33,945 nt of DNA from Desulfarculaceae bacterium (GTDB lineage Bacteria > Desulfobacterota > Desulfarculia > Desulfarculales > Desulfarculaceae): positions 1-33,945 of the forward strand of contig JAMOVV010000119.1 in the NCBI GenBank assembly GCA_027067385.1, read 5' to 3'. Made by a program: the position numbers and the translations under genes. The first letter of the stretch is position 1. Every line of letters starts with the position of its first letter. The notes beneath the pieces are model-generated. The model was not told where the DNA came from. It saw nothing but the letters and a program-made list of their open reading frames with translations, and made no database searches. Of this stretch, positions 8,015 to 16,000 are shown one piece after another.

Positions 8015-8812
8015 TTAAATGATGATCTTGGGTAGGTCGACCCCCACGGCGGGGGCCGGGGGACGCGCGGCTCCGGCGCTGTCTTGTTTTAGGTATTCTT
8101 GGTGATAGGCAAAGCGCAGGCGCTGGGGCAGAGTATCCACCGCCTCAGGTGGCAAAACGCCCATTTGTATGGATTCCCTGATCAACTTGACGCCGGCCAA
8201 GGGGTCGTCGCCGTAGATGTCCTCGGCCATGGCCAGAATCTCGGCCACCTGGTCGGCCAGGGGCTCGTCAGGAGCCGGCTCCGCGGCCGAGGTGGGCTCA
8301 TCGGGCGGGGCGTACTTGGAATAGGCCCGGATGGCCGCCTCGCCGTGCAGGCGAGAGGGGGAGACGTCTTGACCGGGCATGGACTTGAAGACCGCCCGAA
8401 TCCACGGCTCGTAGCGGACACCGTGGGCGTCGGCCTGGCGGCGTCCCTGGTTGAAGTCGTCCCAGGACGGGTCTTTCCAGCGGGGACGAAGCTGGTCGAA
8501 AGAGCTGCTGAGCAGGGCCAGGCGCCGGCGCCGCACGTGGTCCCATACCTGGCTGAATTCCCAGGTCCGTTCCCACCACCCCATGTCGGTGTATTCCCGG
8601 TGCATCTGGCGGGTCAGGTTTTTTTCCAAAACCTCCTCCGCCCCTTCCAGGCCCGGCGGTTGGCTGAGCTTGAGACGCACGTCACGCAGGGGCATACCCT
8701 CAAAAGAGGCTTTGGGACGGCGGACCAGCAAACGGCGGGTCCGGGTATTTTCAATCAACTCGTCTACCGGAACCGCAGGGCCGTGGTTTTTGCGGGTGTC
8801 TTGGGATTTCAT
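8015..8812 (-). CDS. Hypothetical protein, 265 aa, not recognised
   Basis: I do not recognise a family. The frame is a plausible gene: ATG 8812-8810 follows AGGGAGCAAGGGATA, a promoter candidate lies 40 bp upstream, and the composition is protein-like, unlike the shadow frames here. The product is soluble, with no signal peptide or membrane helix. The N-terminal half is basic and Trp-rich (GWWERTWEFSQVWDH, then RRRR). An acidic, Pro/Ala-rich linker follows at about 168-190 (APPDEPTSAAEPAPDEP). A helical C-terminal part (LADQVAEILAMAEDIYG to LPQRLRFAYHQEYL) ends with a Pro/Ala tail and PKIII. It stands alone between tRNA-Ser and a divergent PAS sensor. No function is proposed. Confidence 0.65.
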   Translation of the reverse strand: MKSQDTRKNHGPAVPVDELIENTRTRRLLVRRPKASFEGMPLRDVRLKLSQPPGLEGAEEVLEKNLTRQMHREYTDMGWWERTWEFSQVWDHVRRRRLALLSSSFDQLRPRWKDPSWDDFNQGRRQADAHGVRYEPWIRAVFKSMPGQDVSPSRLHGEAAIRAYSKYAPPDEPTSAAEPAPDEPLADQVAEILAMAEDIYGDDPLAGVKLIRESIQMGVLPPEAVDTLPQRLRFAYHQEYLKQDSAGAARPPAPAVGVDLPKIII

Positions 8813-8850
8813 TATCCCTTGCTCCCTGTTAGAATGCTGATCTTACTGAA

Positions 8851-8879
8851 ATTTAACACGTTTTGCCCCGTTTCGGCAA
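8851..8879 (-). promoter_or_regulatory. Candidate promoter of the 265-aa hypothetical gene
   Basis: On the minus strand TTGCCG (8879-8874) and TTAAAT (8856-8851) are 17 bp apart, each 4/6 to the sigma70 consensus. The inverted repeat TTTGCC-n7-GGCAAA (8862-8880) overlaps the -35 box and could be an operator. Confidence 0.4.
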
Positions 8880-9003
8880 ATTGTTTTGTCTTGCTAACCG
8901 TATTTGGTCTGGCCGCGGGTTGCCGCCGCCGGCCTGGCGCGAAAAAAACCGCGCACCTGCGGGACAACAGAGATGGTCAGTTTTTTCATGGCCGGCCAAT
9001 TAC

Positions 9004-9033
9004 TTAACAGGGCAGGGCGGCGCATGCTAGGAT
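9004..9033 (+). promoter_or_regulatory. Candidate promoter of the PAS sensor gene
   Basis: TTAACA (9004-9009, 5/6) and TAGGAT (9028-9033, 4/6) are 18 bp apart. Transcription would start near 9040, giving a leader of about 65 nt to ATG 9105. Together with the promoter on the other strand it accounts for the 292-bp divergent intergenic region. Confidence 0.4.
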
Positions 9034-9104
9034 TAAACAAATAGTTGGGGAGGTATTTTTGTGCCCCTTACCGGGAGGGGAGGGGCCGGCGGGAGTCTGT
9101 AGTT

Positions 9105-9785
9105 ATGTCGCCAGAGACCAAGAAGGACCTGGAAAAAGAGTTGGACGGCCAGGAGCTGCGGTATCGTTTGCTGGCCGATAACGTCACCGACGTGATCTGG
9201 ATGCTGGACATGGACTACCTGGCCTATGCCTATGTCAGCCCGTCGATCGAGCAACTCACCGGGTATACGCCCCAGGAGCTGTTGCGGCAGACCCTCAAGG
9301 ATACCCTGGAGCCACAGTCTTACCAGAGGGTCCTGGAGAAGTTACGCCAGAGCCACCAGCGTTACCTCCAGGGTGAGGACCCCCGGGAGGTGATTGAGCT
9401 GCAGCTCAAACGCAAGGACGGCTCCACCGTGTGGGTGGAGACGGCCTCGCGGTTCTACCGCGACCGCGACGGCAAGGTATACATCATAGGTATAACCCGC
9501 GATATCAGCGACCGCCGCCAATGGGACGATGAGCGCGAAGAGCTGATCAAGCGCCTGGAAGAGGCGGTGGCCGAGCGCGACCGCCTGTTGCGCGAAAACA
9601 AGATACTCATGGGCCTCTTGCCCATCTGTGCGGTGTGCAAGCGCATCCGGGACGAAAACGGACAATGGCACGACCTGGAGACCTATTTCTCCGAGCGCAC
9701 CGGGGCCGAGTTCACTCATACCATCTGTCCCATCTGCGCCGAGGACGCCTTCCCCGGCCTGGGGAGCCATCCCGATTCCGACTGA
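9105..9785 (+). CDS. PAS domain sensor protein with C-terminal Cys-rich module
   Basis: The 226-aa soluble protein has one PAS domain (about 18-135), with DNVTDVIWMLDMDYLAYAYVS, GYTPQELL and the PAC-type end YIIGITRDISDRRQ. A coiled coil follows (140-168, DDEREELIKRLEEAVAERDR). The C-terminal module LLPICAVCKRIRDENGQWHD...FTHTICPIC contains C175, C178, H205, C208 and C211, a probable metal or redox site. I recall this tail on PAS and response-regulator proteins of sulfate reducers and other anaerobes, where its function is undefined. There is no kinase or GGDEF output domain, so it must signal through partners. ATG 9105 is chosen over TTG 9045: GGGAG precedes it and the residues before it are not PAS-like. 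Confidence 0.8.
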   Translation: MSPETKKDLEKELDGQELRYRLLADNVTDVIWMLDMDYLAYAYVSPSIEQLTGYTPQELLRQTLKDTLEPQSYQRVLEKLRQSHQRYLQGEDPREVIELQLKRKDGSTVWVETASRFYRDRDGKVYIIGITRDISDRRQWDDEREELIKRLEEAVAERDRLLRENKILMGLLPICAVCKRIRDENGQWHDLETYFSERTGAEFTHTICPICAEDAFPGLGSHPDSD

Positions 9786-9806
9786 CGTTCGCCGCCGGTC
9801 CCGGCC

Positions 9807-10270
9807 ATGGGAGAGCCCTTGGCGCAAGCGCTACTTTTTGATATCCAGCGATTTTCTTTGCACGACGGGCCCGGCATCCGCACTTCCCTGTTTTTCAAGG
9901 GGTGCAGCCTGGCCTGCCGGTGGTGCCAAAACCCGGAGAGTCCCACCGCTGGACCCCGGAGATGGCCTTTTACCAGGATACCTGCCGCGGCTGCCTGGCT
10001 GCGGCCGGCGCGCCCCTGCCGGCCCGGATGCCGCTGATCCCCGGGGTGAACGACGACCCGGAAAACATCGCGGCCACGGCCGAGTTTTTACGACAAAACG
10101 GGCAGGAGTCCATCCACTGCCTGCCCTACCACAACCTGGGCGAGGCCAAGCTCTCCCGCATCGACACCTCGCTCAAGCCCCTGGGCCTGGCTCGCCGGGA
10201 ACCGCGGGAATTGTCGGCGGTGGTTAATCTCTCCAAGGGGCGAGGAATCCATGCCGTACGCTGGAGATGA
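9807..10270 (+). pseudogene. Remnant of a glycyl-radical-enzyme activase (PflA-type radical SAM)
   Basis: Two fragments in different frames match the two ends of a PflA-type activating enzyme. From 9807, [20 protein letters not shown] continues into the radical SAM motif [13 protein letters not shown] (CxxxCxxC intact). Homology then shifts frame around 9935-9955 to [17 protein letters not shown], where the ferredoxin-like insert should begin. The text then jumps to the family's C-terminal region [10 protein letters not shown]...LPYHNLGEAKLSRID. About half of the usual ~300 residues are gone, including most of the ferredoxin insert and the barrel core. Both a frameshift and an internal deletion are therefore present and no working enzyme can be made. 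No glycyl radical enzyme gene is adjacent. It starts 21 bp after the PAS sensor gene. Confidence 0.85.
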
Positions 10271-10283
10271 AAGACAAGCTGAT

Positions 10284-10306
10284 ACGCCGCACCAGCCTGG
10301 CGGCGT
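10284..10306. other. Hairpin between convergent pseudogene and RNase gene
   Basis: ACGCCGC (10284-10290) pairs with GCGGCGT (10300-10306) across a 9-nt loop. It lies in the 97-bp convergent gap and may end transcription from either side, but no T-run follows on either strand. Confidence 0.35.
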
Positions 10307-10367
10307 GAGGGACACGCCAGACCGATAGCGTAATCAAGCTCCGTTTGGCACTCGGGGGCGGGCCCGG

Positions 10368-12155
10368 TTACTGCGCCTGCTCGGTGGCCGCCCGTTGTTG
10401 GGCCGCCTTCTTGGCGCGGCGGCGGGCGGCGCCGCTGCGGGAGCGCCGCCGGCGGCTGCGCCGGGCCGGCGGCTTGGCTTCCGAGGATGCGGCGTCCTTC
10501 TTACCCTCGGTCTTGGCCGGCTCCGGCTCGGCGGCCGGTTTGCTCTTGGCCGCCGCCGGCCGCCGCCGGCGCTTGCGCGACGACGCGGGCTTGGCCGGTT
10601 CGGAGGATTTGTCCTGCGACGCGCCCTGGTTCGGGGCTACCAGGGGCGCGGCGGCCGGGCACGGCGCCTCGGCCGGGGACACGCTCCACGGCTCCTCCAA
10701 ACGCTCGAACACCATCTCTTCCAGCAAGAGCCCGGCGTCGGTGGCGATCTCCAGGCAAGCGCCCTTGACCTGCTCCAGCTTGGCCAGGGCGGCGCGCTTG
10801 TTGTTTTGCAGGTGCGCGGCCACCTCGGGCGAGAGCCGCACCCGCAGGCCGTCTTTGAAGTCATGGCCCAGGCGGCGTCCCAGGCTGCGTAGGACGGTGC
10901 GCCCCACCGCCTCGGGGGTGCGCACCGTGCCGCGGCCCTGGCAATGGGGGCAGGGCCGGGTGTCGCCAAAATCAATGGGCGGACGGATGCGCTGGCGGCT
11001 CAGCTCCAACAGACCGAAACGGCTGATGTTGCCCACGTCGGACTTGGCCTTGTCCTTCTTCAGCTCGGCCTTCATCTTGTTGCGCACCTGGTTGCGGTGC
11101 TTGCGGTCGCGCATGTCGATGAAGTCCACCACCACCAAGCCGCCCAGGTCGCGCAGGCGCAACTGCCGCGCCACCTCGGCCGCGGCCTCCAGGTTGACCG
11201 CCAGGGCGGTCTCCTCGATCTCCTTGCCCTTGTGCGCCTTGTGCGAGTTGACATCCACCGCCACCAGGGCCTCGGTGGGGTTGATGACGATGGACCCGCC
11301 CGAAGGCAGGTGCACCGTGGGCTGGTAGATGCTCTCGATCTGCTGCTCGATCTGGTACTTGTGGAAAATGGGCTTGCCGCGGTGCAGCTTCACGTCCTTC
11401 TTGCGCCGCGGGCTCACCAGGCCGATGAAGTGCTGCACCCGCTCAAAGACCGCCGGGTCGTCCACCAGTACCTCGCTCACCTCGGCGGTGAACAGGTCGC
11501 GCACCGTACGCACCGCCAGCTCTTCCTCCTTGTTGATGAGCTTGGGCGCGCTGGCCTGCTTGGCCCGCCGCTGGATGTCCTGCCACACCCGCTTGAGCAG
11601 GGCGAAGTTGGCCTTGATCTCTTTCTTGGAACGCCCCCCGGCCGCGGTGCGGGCGATCACCCCGGTGTTGGGCGGCCGCTTCAGCTCGTCCAATACCTGC
11701 TTGAGCCGCTTGCGTTCGGACTCGTCGGCGATCTGGCGGGAAACCCCGCTGGCCTCGTGGCCCGGGGTGAGCACCAGGTACTGGCCGGGAATGGAAAGAT
11801 AGGTGGTGAGGCTGGCCCCCTTGTTGCCGGTGGGCTCCTTGGCCACCTGCACCAGGAGCTTGTCGCCCCGTTTGAGCTTGGACGTCTTGCCGCCCTTGCC
11901 CGAGAAATCGTCCAGGGCGTCGGGTCGTAGGTCGGCCAACTGCAAAAACCCGTGGCGCGGCGCGCCATAGTCCAAAAAGGCGGCGTCCAGGCTCGGCTCC
12001 ACGTTGACCACCACGGCCTTGTAGATGTTTCCCCGGGTCTGCTCGCTGGCCGCGGCCTCCACGTAAAAGGCCTCCAGCCTGCCATCCTCCACCACCGCTA
12101 CCCGGAGTTCCTCCGGGTCCTGGGCGTCTATCAACATTTTTTTATTCGTACTCAT
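10368..12155 (-). CDS. rng: Ribonuclease E/G family endoribonuclease
   Basis: The 595-aa protein starts with KKMLIDAQDPEELRVAVVED, the conserved RNase E/G N-terminus. An S1 RNA-binding domain follows (about 35-125, GNIYKAVVVNVEPSLDAAFL), then the RNase H-like and 5'-sensor regions. The catalytic Mg site has Asp301 (VAVDVNSHK) and Asp344 (VVVDFIDM), matching D303 and D346 of E. coli RNase E. The Zn-link CPHC is at C402-C405. After the catalytic core, a tail of about 100 residues is rich in Ala, Pro, Lys and Arg (ARRSRRRRSRSGAARRR) and could bind RNA, so it is between RNase G and E in architecture. It acts in mRNA decay and rRNA/tRNA processing. ATG 12155 is chosen over an upstream TTG at 12197 by family alignment, although its ribosome binding site is poor. 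Confidence 0.92.
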   Translation of the reverse strand: MSTNKKMLIDAQDPEELRVAVVEDGRLEAFYVEAAASEQTRGNIYKAVVVNVEPSLDAAFLDYGAPRHGFLQLADLRPDALDDFSGKGGKTSKLKRGDKLLVQVAKEPTGNKGASLTTYLSIPGQYLVLTPGHEASGVSRQIADESERKRLKQVLDELKRPPNTGVIARTAAGGRSKKEIKANFALLKRVWQDIQRRAKQASAPKLINKEEELAVRTVRDLFTAEVSEVLVDDPAVFERVQHFIGLVSPRRKKDVKLHRGKPIFHKYQIEQQIESIYQPTVHLPSGGSIVINPTEALVAVDVNSHKAHKGKEIEETALAVNLEAAAEVARQLRLRDLGGLVVVDFIDMRDRKHRNQVRNKMKAELKKDKAKSDVGNISRFGLLELSRQRIRPPIDFGDTRPCPHCQGRGTVRTPEAVGRTVLRSLGRRLGHDFKDGLRVRLSPEVAAHLQNNKRAALAKLEQVKGACLEIATDAGLLLEEMVFERLEEPWSVSPAEAPCPAAAPLVAPNQGASQDKSSEPAKPASSRKRRRRPAAAKSKPAAEPEPAKTEGKKDAASSEAKPPARRSRRRRSRSGAARRRAKKAAQQRAATEQAQ

Positions 12156-12323
12156 GCCCGAATCATATGACCCTGCCCCCTCCACGGCAAGAGGCAAAAA
12201 GAAATAGTTTGACCGCCATGTCGGGCAATTGAGGCAATTAACGCCTCACGGCCATGGCGCCAAAACGGAGATGATTCGCAGGGGTTGCACCCCAAAAGGG
12301 AGATGTAATATGGCAGCCTGCCA

Positions 12324-12397
12324 CGCCGAGTGCCTCGGCACCCGTATAGGTCCGGTGGCGAGACGCTACAGGCTCGTCCCCCGCTATCCTTCGCTCG
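12324..12397. repeat. Repeat element A, copy 1 (74 bp)
   Basis: This 74-bp segment is identical base for base to 12699-12772. It begins with a perfect hairpin GCCGAG-TGC-CTCGGC (12325-12339). A diverged third copy follows directly at 12421-12490, sharing the core CCCGTATAGG and the trailing GGGCCGACTTTAAGG. It is non-coding and lies between the RNase and the activase-family gene. Confidence 0.9.
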
Positions 12398-12420
12398 GGG
12401 CCGACTTTAAGGCCGTGGCG

Positions 12421-12512
12421 GCGTGCCGCCGCTCCCGTATAGGCCCGGTGGCGAACCGCTGGGGGCTCGTCACCCCACCTGCTCCGCTCGGGGCCGACTT
12501 TAAGGTCGTAGC
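12421..12512. repeat. Repeat element A', diverged copy
   Basis: This is a diverged neighbour of element A copy 1. It shares CCCGTATAGG, CGGTGGCGA, GGCTCGTC and the 3' flank GGGCCGACTTTAAGG with the unit at 12324-12420, but differs in between. The extra copy explains why the A copies are offset by 375 bp while the B copies are offset by 288 bp. Confidence 0.7.
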
Positions 12513-12523
12513 GCTTTTACAAA

Positions 12524-12605
12524 ATAGACGTCATTGCGAGGAGCCGGCAGGCGACGAAGCAATCTTCCTTTTCCACTCTTGGCTCGCCTTTAACGACATC
12601 CTTGG
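12524..12605. repeat. Repeat element B, copy 1 (TTGCGAGGAGC-type)
   Basis: This 82-bp segment matches 12812-12893 with three mismatches. Its core CATTGCGAGGAGC...GACGAAGCAATC has ATTGC/GCAAT ends and belongs by eye to the widespread bacterial TTGCGAGGAGC-n-GAAGCAATC class of intergenic palindromic repeats. The similarity to copy 2 continues past the element: GGTGGCAATTGAATGAT recurs at 12628 and 12916 with the same 288-bp offset. Confidence 0.85.
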
Positions 12606-12698
12606 GAATTACCAGCAATCTCTTGCCGGTGGCAATTGAATGATGTGGTCGGCTCTTGCCCTAAACTCCCCGGCCCATATGGCCGCGGCAGCCCGCCG

Positions 12699-12772
12699 CG
12701 CCGAGTGCCTCGGCACCCGTATAGGTCCGGTGGCGAGACGCTACAGGCTCGTCCCCCGCTATCCTTCGCTCG
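12699..12772. repeat. Repeat element A, copy 2 (74 bp)
   Basis: This is an exact duplicate of 12324-12397, including the GCCGAG-TGC-CTCGGC hairpin. Its 3' flank differs from that of copy 1: the GGGCCGAC block is replaced by CACGTTTT before AAGGCCGTG. Confidence 0.9.
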
Positions 12773-12811
12773 CACGTTTTTTAAGGCCGTGTCGGTTTTA
12801 CTTGTAAGAAT

Positions 12812-12893
12812 ATAGACGTCATTGCGAGGAGCCGGCAGGCGACGAAGCAATCTTCCTTTTCCACTCTTGGCCGGCCTTTAACGATATCCTTGG
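12812..12893. repeat. Repeat element B, copy 2 (TTGCGAGGAGC-type)
   Basis: This near-identical partner of 12524-12605 precedes the 3' end of the 1397-aa activase-family gene by about 110 bp. Boundary sequences resembling CGGCCCATATGG occur after each B copy (12671, 12958), which supports a tandem duplication of a composite A-B unit. Confidence 0.85.
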
Positions 12894-13000
12894 CTAACCA
12901 GCTCTATACTCTAACGGTGGCAATTGAATGATAACGGCCGCCCGAAGAATAACGCCTCGGCCCATATGGGTGCAGCGGCACGCTGCCGCAGGCCTAAACC

Positions 13001-16000
13001 TTATCGTTGGCCCGCCGCTTGGAACTGCTTTACCTGGTGCATGAAGGCTTCAAGCCGTATGCGGCTACCGGCCTGCTCCTGGCCGTCCATGGTCATGGGC
13101 AGGAAGGGCAGGTTGCCCTTGTCCTCGCGGAAGCGCTTCATCAGGGCGGTGACCACGGTGCCGGGCATGCAGGTGAAGGGGATGACGTTGATCACCCCGC
13201 TGGCCCCCCGGTTGAACATGTCGGCGCTCTTGCCCAGGCTGAGGATGGCCTCGCCCTCGTAGGTATGGTGCAGGTAGGGCGCGGCCAGGCGCAGCACCTC
13301 GCGGGTCTTGGGCTCGTGCAGGGTGCGCAAGACCCCCTGCCAAGGCCGGCCCAGGCTTTTTTCGTCCTTGTGCTGGAAGAAGTTTTCCAGCATCACCGAG
13401 CCCAGCTCCCGCCACAGCCCCAGCACGCGGGCCCGGCGGGCGCTGCACCAGTTGGTGTAGAGCACCCACTCCACCAACCCAGGCATCCAGGCCTCGCCGC
13501 CGAGCTCCTCCACCTGCCGGATCACCTCCTCGTTGGCAAAGCGGTTTAGCCGGGTGTAAATCTCGCCCACGATGCCCACCAGGGGCCGGTGGTTCTGGTC
13601 GCTGGTGGGTATGGCCGCCATCTCCTTGGCCGCCGCGGCCAGGGTGGCCGTCAGGTCGCCGCGGGTTTCGATGGTGTGGCAGACCTCCCGGAGCCAGTGT
13701 TGGTAGAGCTGGTCGGTCTCGCCGGGGTTGGCCTCGTAGGGTCGGGTCTCGTGCAGGGCCTTTTGCAGCAGGTCCACCGCCACCACCCCCTGCCAGCCCA
13801 GACGGGTGAAGTCGCCGCCGCCGGCGAGGTTCAGCTCTTTATAAAAGGCCTCGGACTGGTTGGGGGAGTAGATGGGCACGTCCTGGTAGCCCAGCTCGTC
13901 GAGCACCATGCGGTGGTAACGGTGGTACTGGCCGAAACGGCAGGGGCCGGTGCCGCCGGGCATGAAGAAGGCCACGTTGTTGCGGTCCACCCCGCTGTCG
14001 GTGAGCACCTTGAGCATATCGCCGGTGGTGAGGGCGCAGGGGTAACATTCCTTGCCCGAGGTGTGACGGCGGCCCAGTTCCTGGGTGCGGGCGTCGGACT
14101 GCGGCATGACCGCGGCCTCCACCCCGTTGGCCCGCAGGGCGGCGGCCACCGCCTCGGCGTTGTCGGCCATCGGCGGGATGAAGACCGCCCGGCCGTTGGT
14201 GTGCACGTTGCGCTTGGGTGGGCGGGTCTTGGGCGGCGGGGTATGGGCCACGTTGCCCTGGGAGTCCAGGAATGCCTCCAGCCGGGTGATGGCCCCCACG
14301 TCGGCGGAGTGCTCGTCGATCTCGATCTCCAGGTAGGGCTTGCCGGCCATCACCTGGCCGAAGAAGTGGTGGATGAAGCTGTCGGGGCCGCAGCCGAAGT
14401 TGCTGATGACCACCGCGTGCAAGCGGGGATCGGAGCGCACCAGCCGGCCGGCGGCCAGGATGCGCTGGCCGTAGCGCCAGTACATCTCGGCCAGCTCCGG
14501 CGAGTCCATCAGGGCGTCGGTGTCCAGGAAGTCCATGGGTATGGCCCAGACCCCCAACTGGCGCATCTTGCGCGGCAGGCCCAGGTTGATGCCAGGGTCG
14601 GCCCCGTTGTAGGGCCGGCTGATGACCACCATGGCCCGGTCATCAGGGGCCATGGCCGCCAGCACCTCGCGGCCGGCGGCCAGCAGCCGGGCGTTGAAGT
14701 CGTCCTGGGCCGCCCGACCGGCGGCGATGGCCGCGTCCAGGTCGCGCCGCCGGCCGCCCAGGCGCCGGGCCAGCTCGGCCAGGTCCCGGCGCATGACCTT
14801 GGGACCGTAGCCCATGCGCAGCGGCGCGCTCACCAGCTCCACCCCGGCGGCCGCGAAGTCCAGGGCGGCCGGCGCGGTGTAGGGCAGGGTTTGGGCATAG
14901 GGACAGACCAGGCCGTGGCCCGTCTCGTGGTGGGGCGCCTCCACGTTAACCAGGGCCGGCAGCAGGATGCGCCGCACCCCGGAATCCATCAGCTCGGCCA
15001 GGTGACCGTGGGCCACCTTGAGCGGAAAGCAGGGCTCGTTGACCATCACCTCCACCCCGCGGTGGATGAGCCGCTTGTTGGTGGGGCCGCTCACCACCAC
15101 CTCCAGTCCCAGGCGCTGGCAAAAGGCGCTGAAGAAGGGCAGCCACTCCCGGAAGAACATGGCCCGGGGGATGCCCACCCGGCCGCGCGGACTGGCCGGG
15201 GGCTCCAGGTAGCTAAGCAGCATCTCCTCGCGCCGGGCAAAGAGGTCGGGCAGGTCGCGGGCGTCGGACTGGTTTTCCACCACGTCGTACTTGTCGCAGC
15301 GCGAGCCGTAAAAGAGCGGCCGGCGGTTGCCCTCGATCTTCACCTTGCGGATGGCGCAGGCGTTGGGACAGCCGGAGCACTCGAAGGTGGATATCTGGTA
15401 ACCGGCCTGGGAGAGCTCGAAGCCCTTGAAGCGGCTGGTCTCCCAGGTGCGCTCGCGCATGGCCAGGATAGCCGCGCCGATGGCCCCGGTGACCTCGTGG
15501 TTGGGGGGCACGGTGATGGGCCGGCCCAGGACCGCTTCAAAGGCGGCCACGATGCCCTGGTTGGCCGCCGTGGCCCCCTGGTAGAATATCTTGCGGCCCA
15601 CCGGACGGTCCTCCACCACCTTGTTGAGGTAGTTGTGCACGATGGAGTAGGACAGGCCGGCCACCAGCTCGGGGGTCTCGGCCCCGGCCGCCTGCAGGGC
15701 CACCAGGTCCGACTCCATGAACACGGTGCAGCGCTCGCCCATGCGCACCGGGCGCTCGGCCGACAGGGCCAGTTGGCCGAACTGCCCCCGGATGTTGATG
15801 CCCAGTTTTTCGGCCTGTTCCTCTAAGAAGGAGCCGGTGCCGGCGGCGCAGACCTTGTTCATGGTGAAGTCCACGATGGCGCCCTCGGCCAGCGAGATGT
15901 ACTTGGAGTCCTGGCCGCCGATCTCGAAGATGGTGTCCACCGCCGGATCGATGGCCGCGGCCGCCGTGGCCTGGGCGGTGATCTCGTTGCGCACGATGTC

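Noticed and set aside
12229-12639. 136-codon frame in the repeat array
   Set aside because: It consists of repeat elements A, A' and B; copies of the same DNA are read in other frames elsewhere, so it is not coding.
12324-12893. Possible CRISPR array
   Set aside because: Only two or three copies, repeat units of 74-82 bp, unequal spacing and no regular spacers or cas genes.
13589-15826. 745-codon open frame on + opposite the activase-family gene
   Set aside because: It is a mirror frame of a high-G+C gene: low-complexity Gly/His/Gln/Val text, no motifs, and the opposite strand has a fully recognisable protein.
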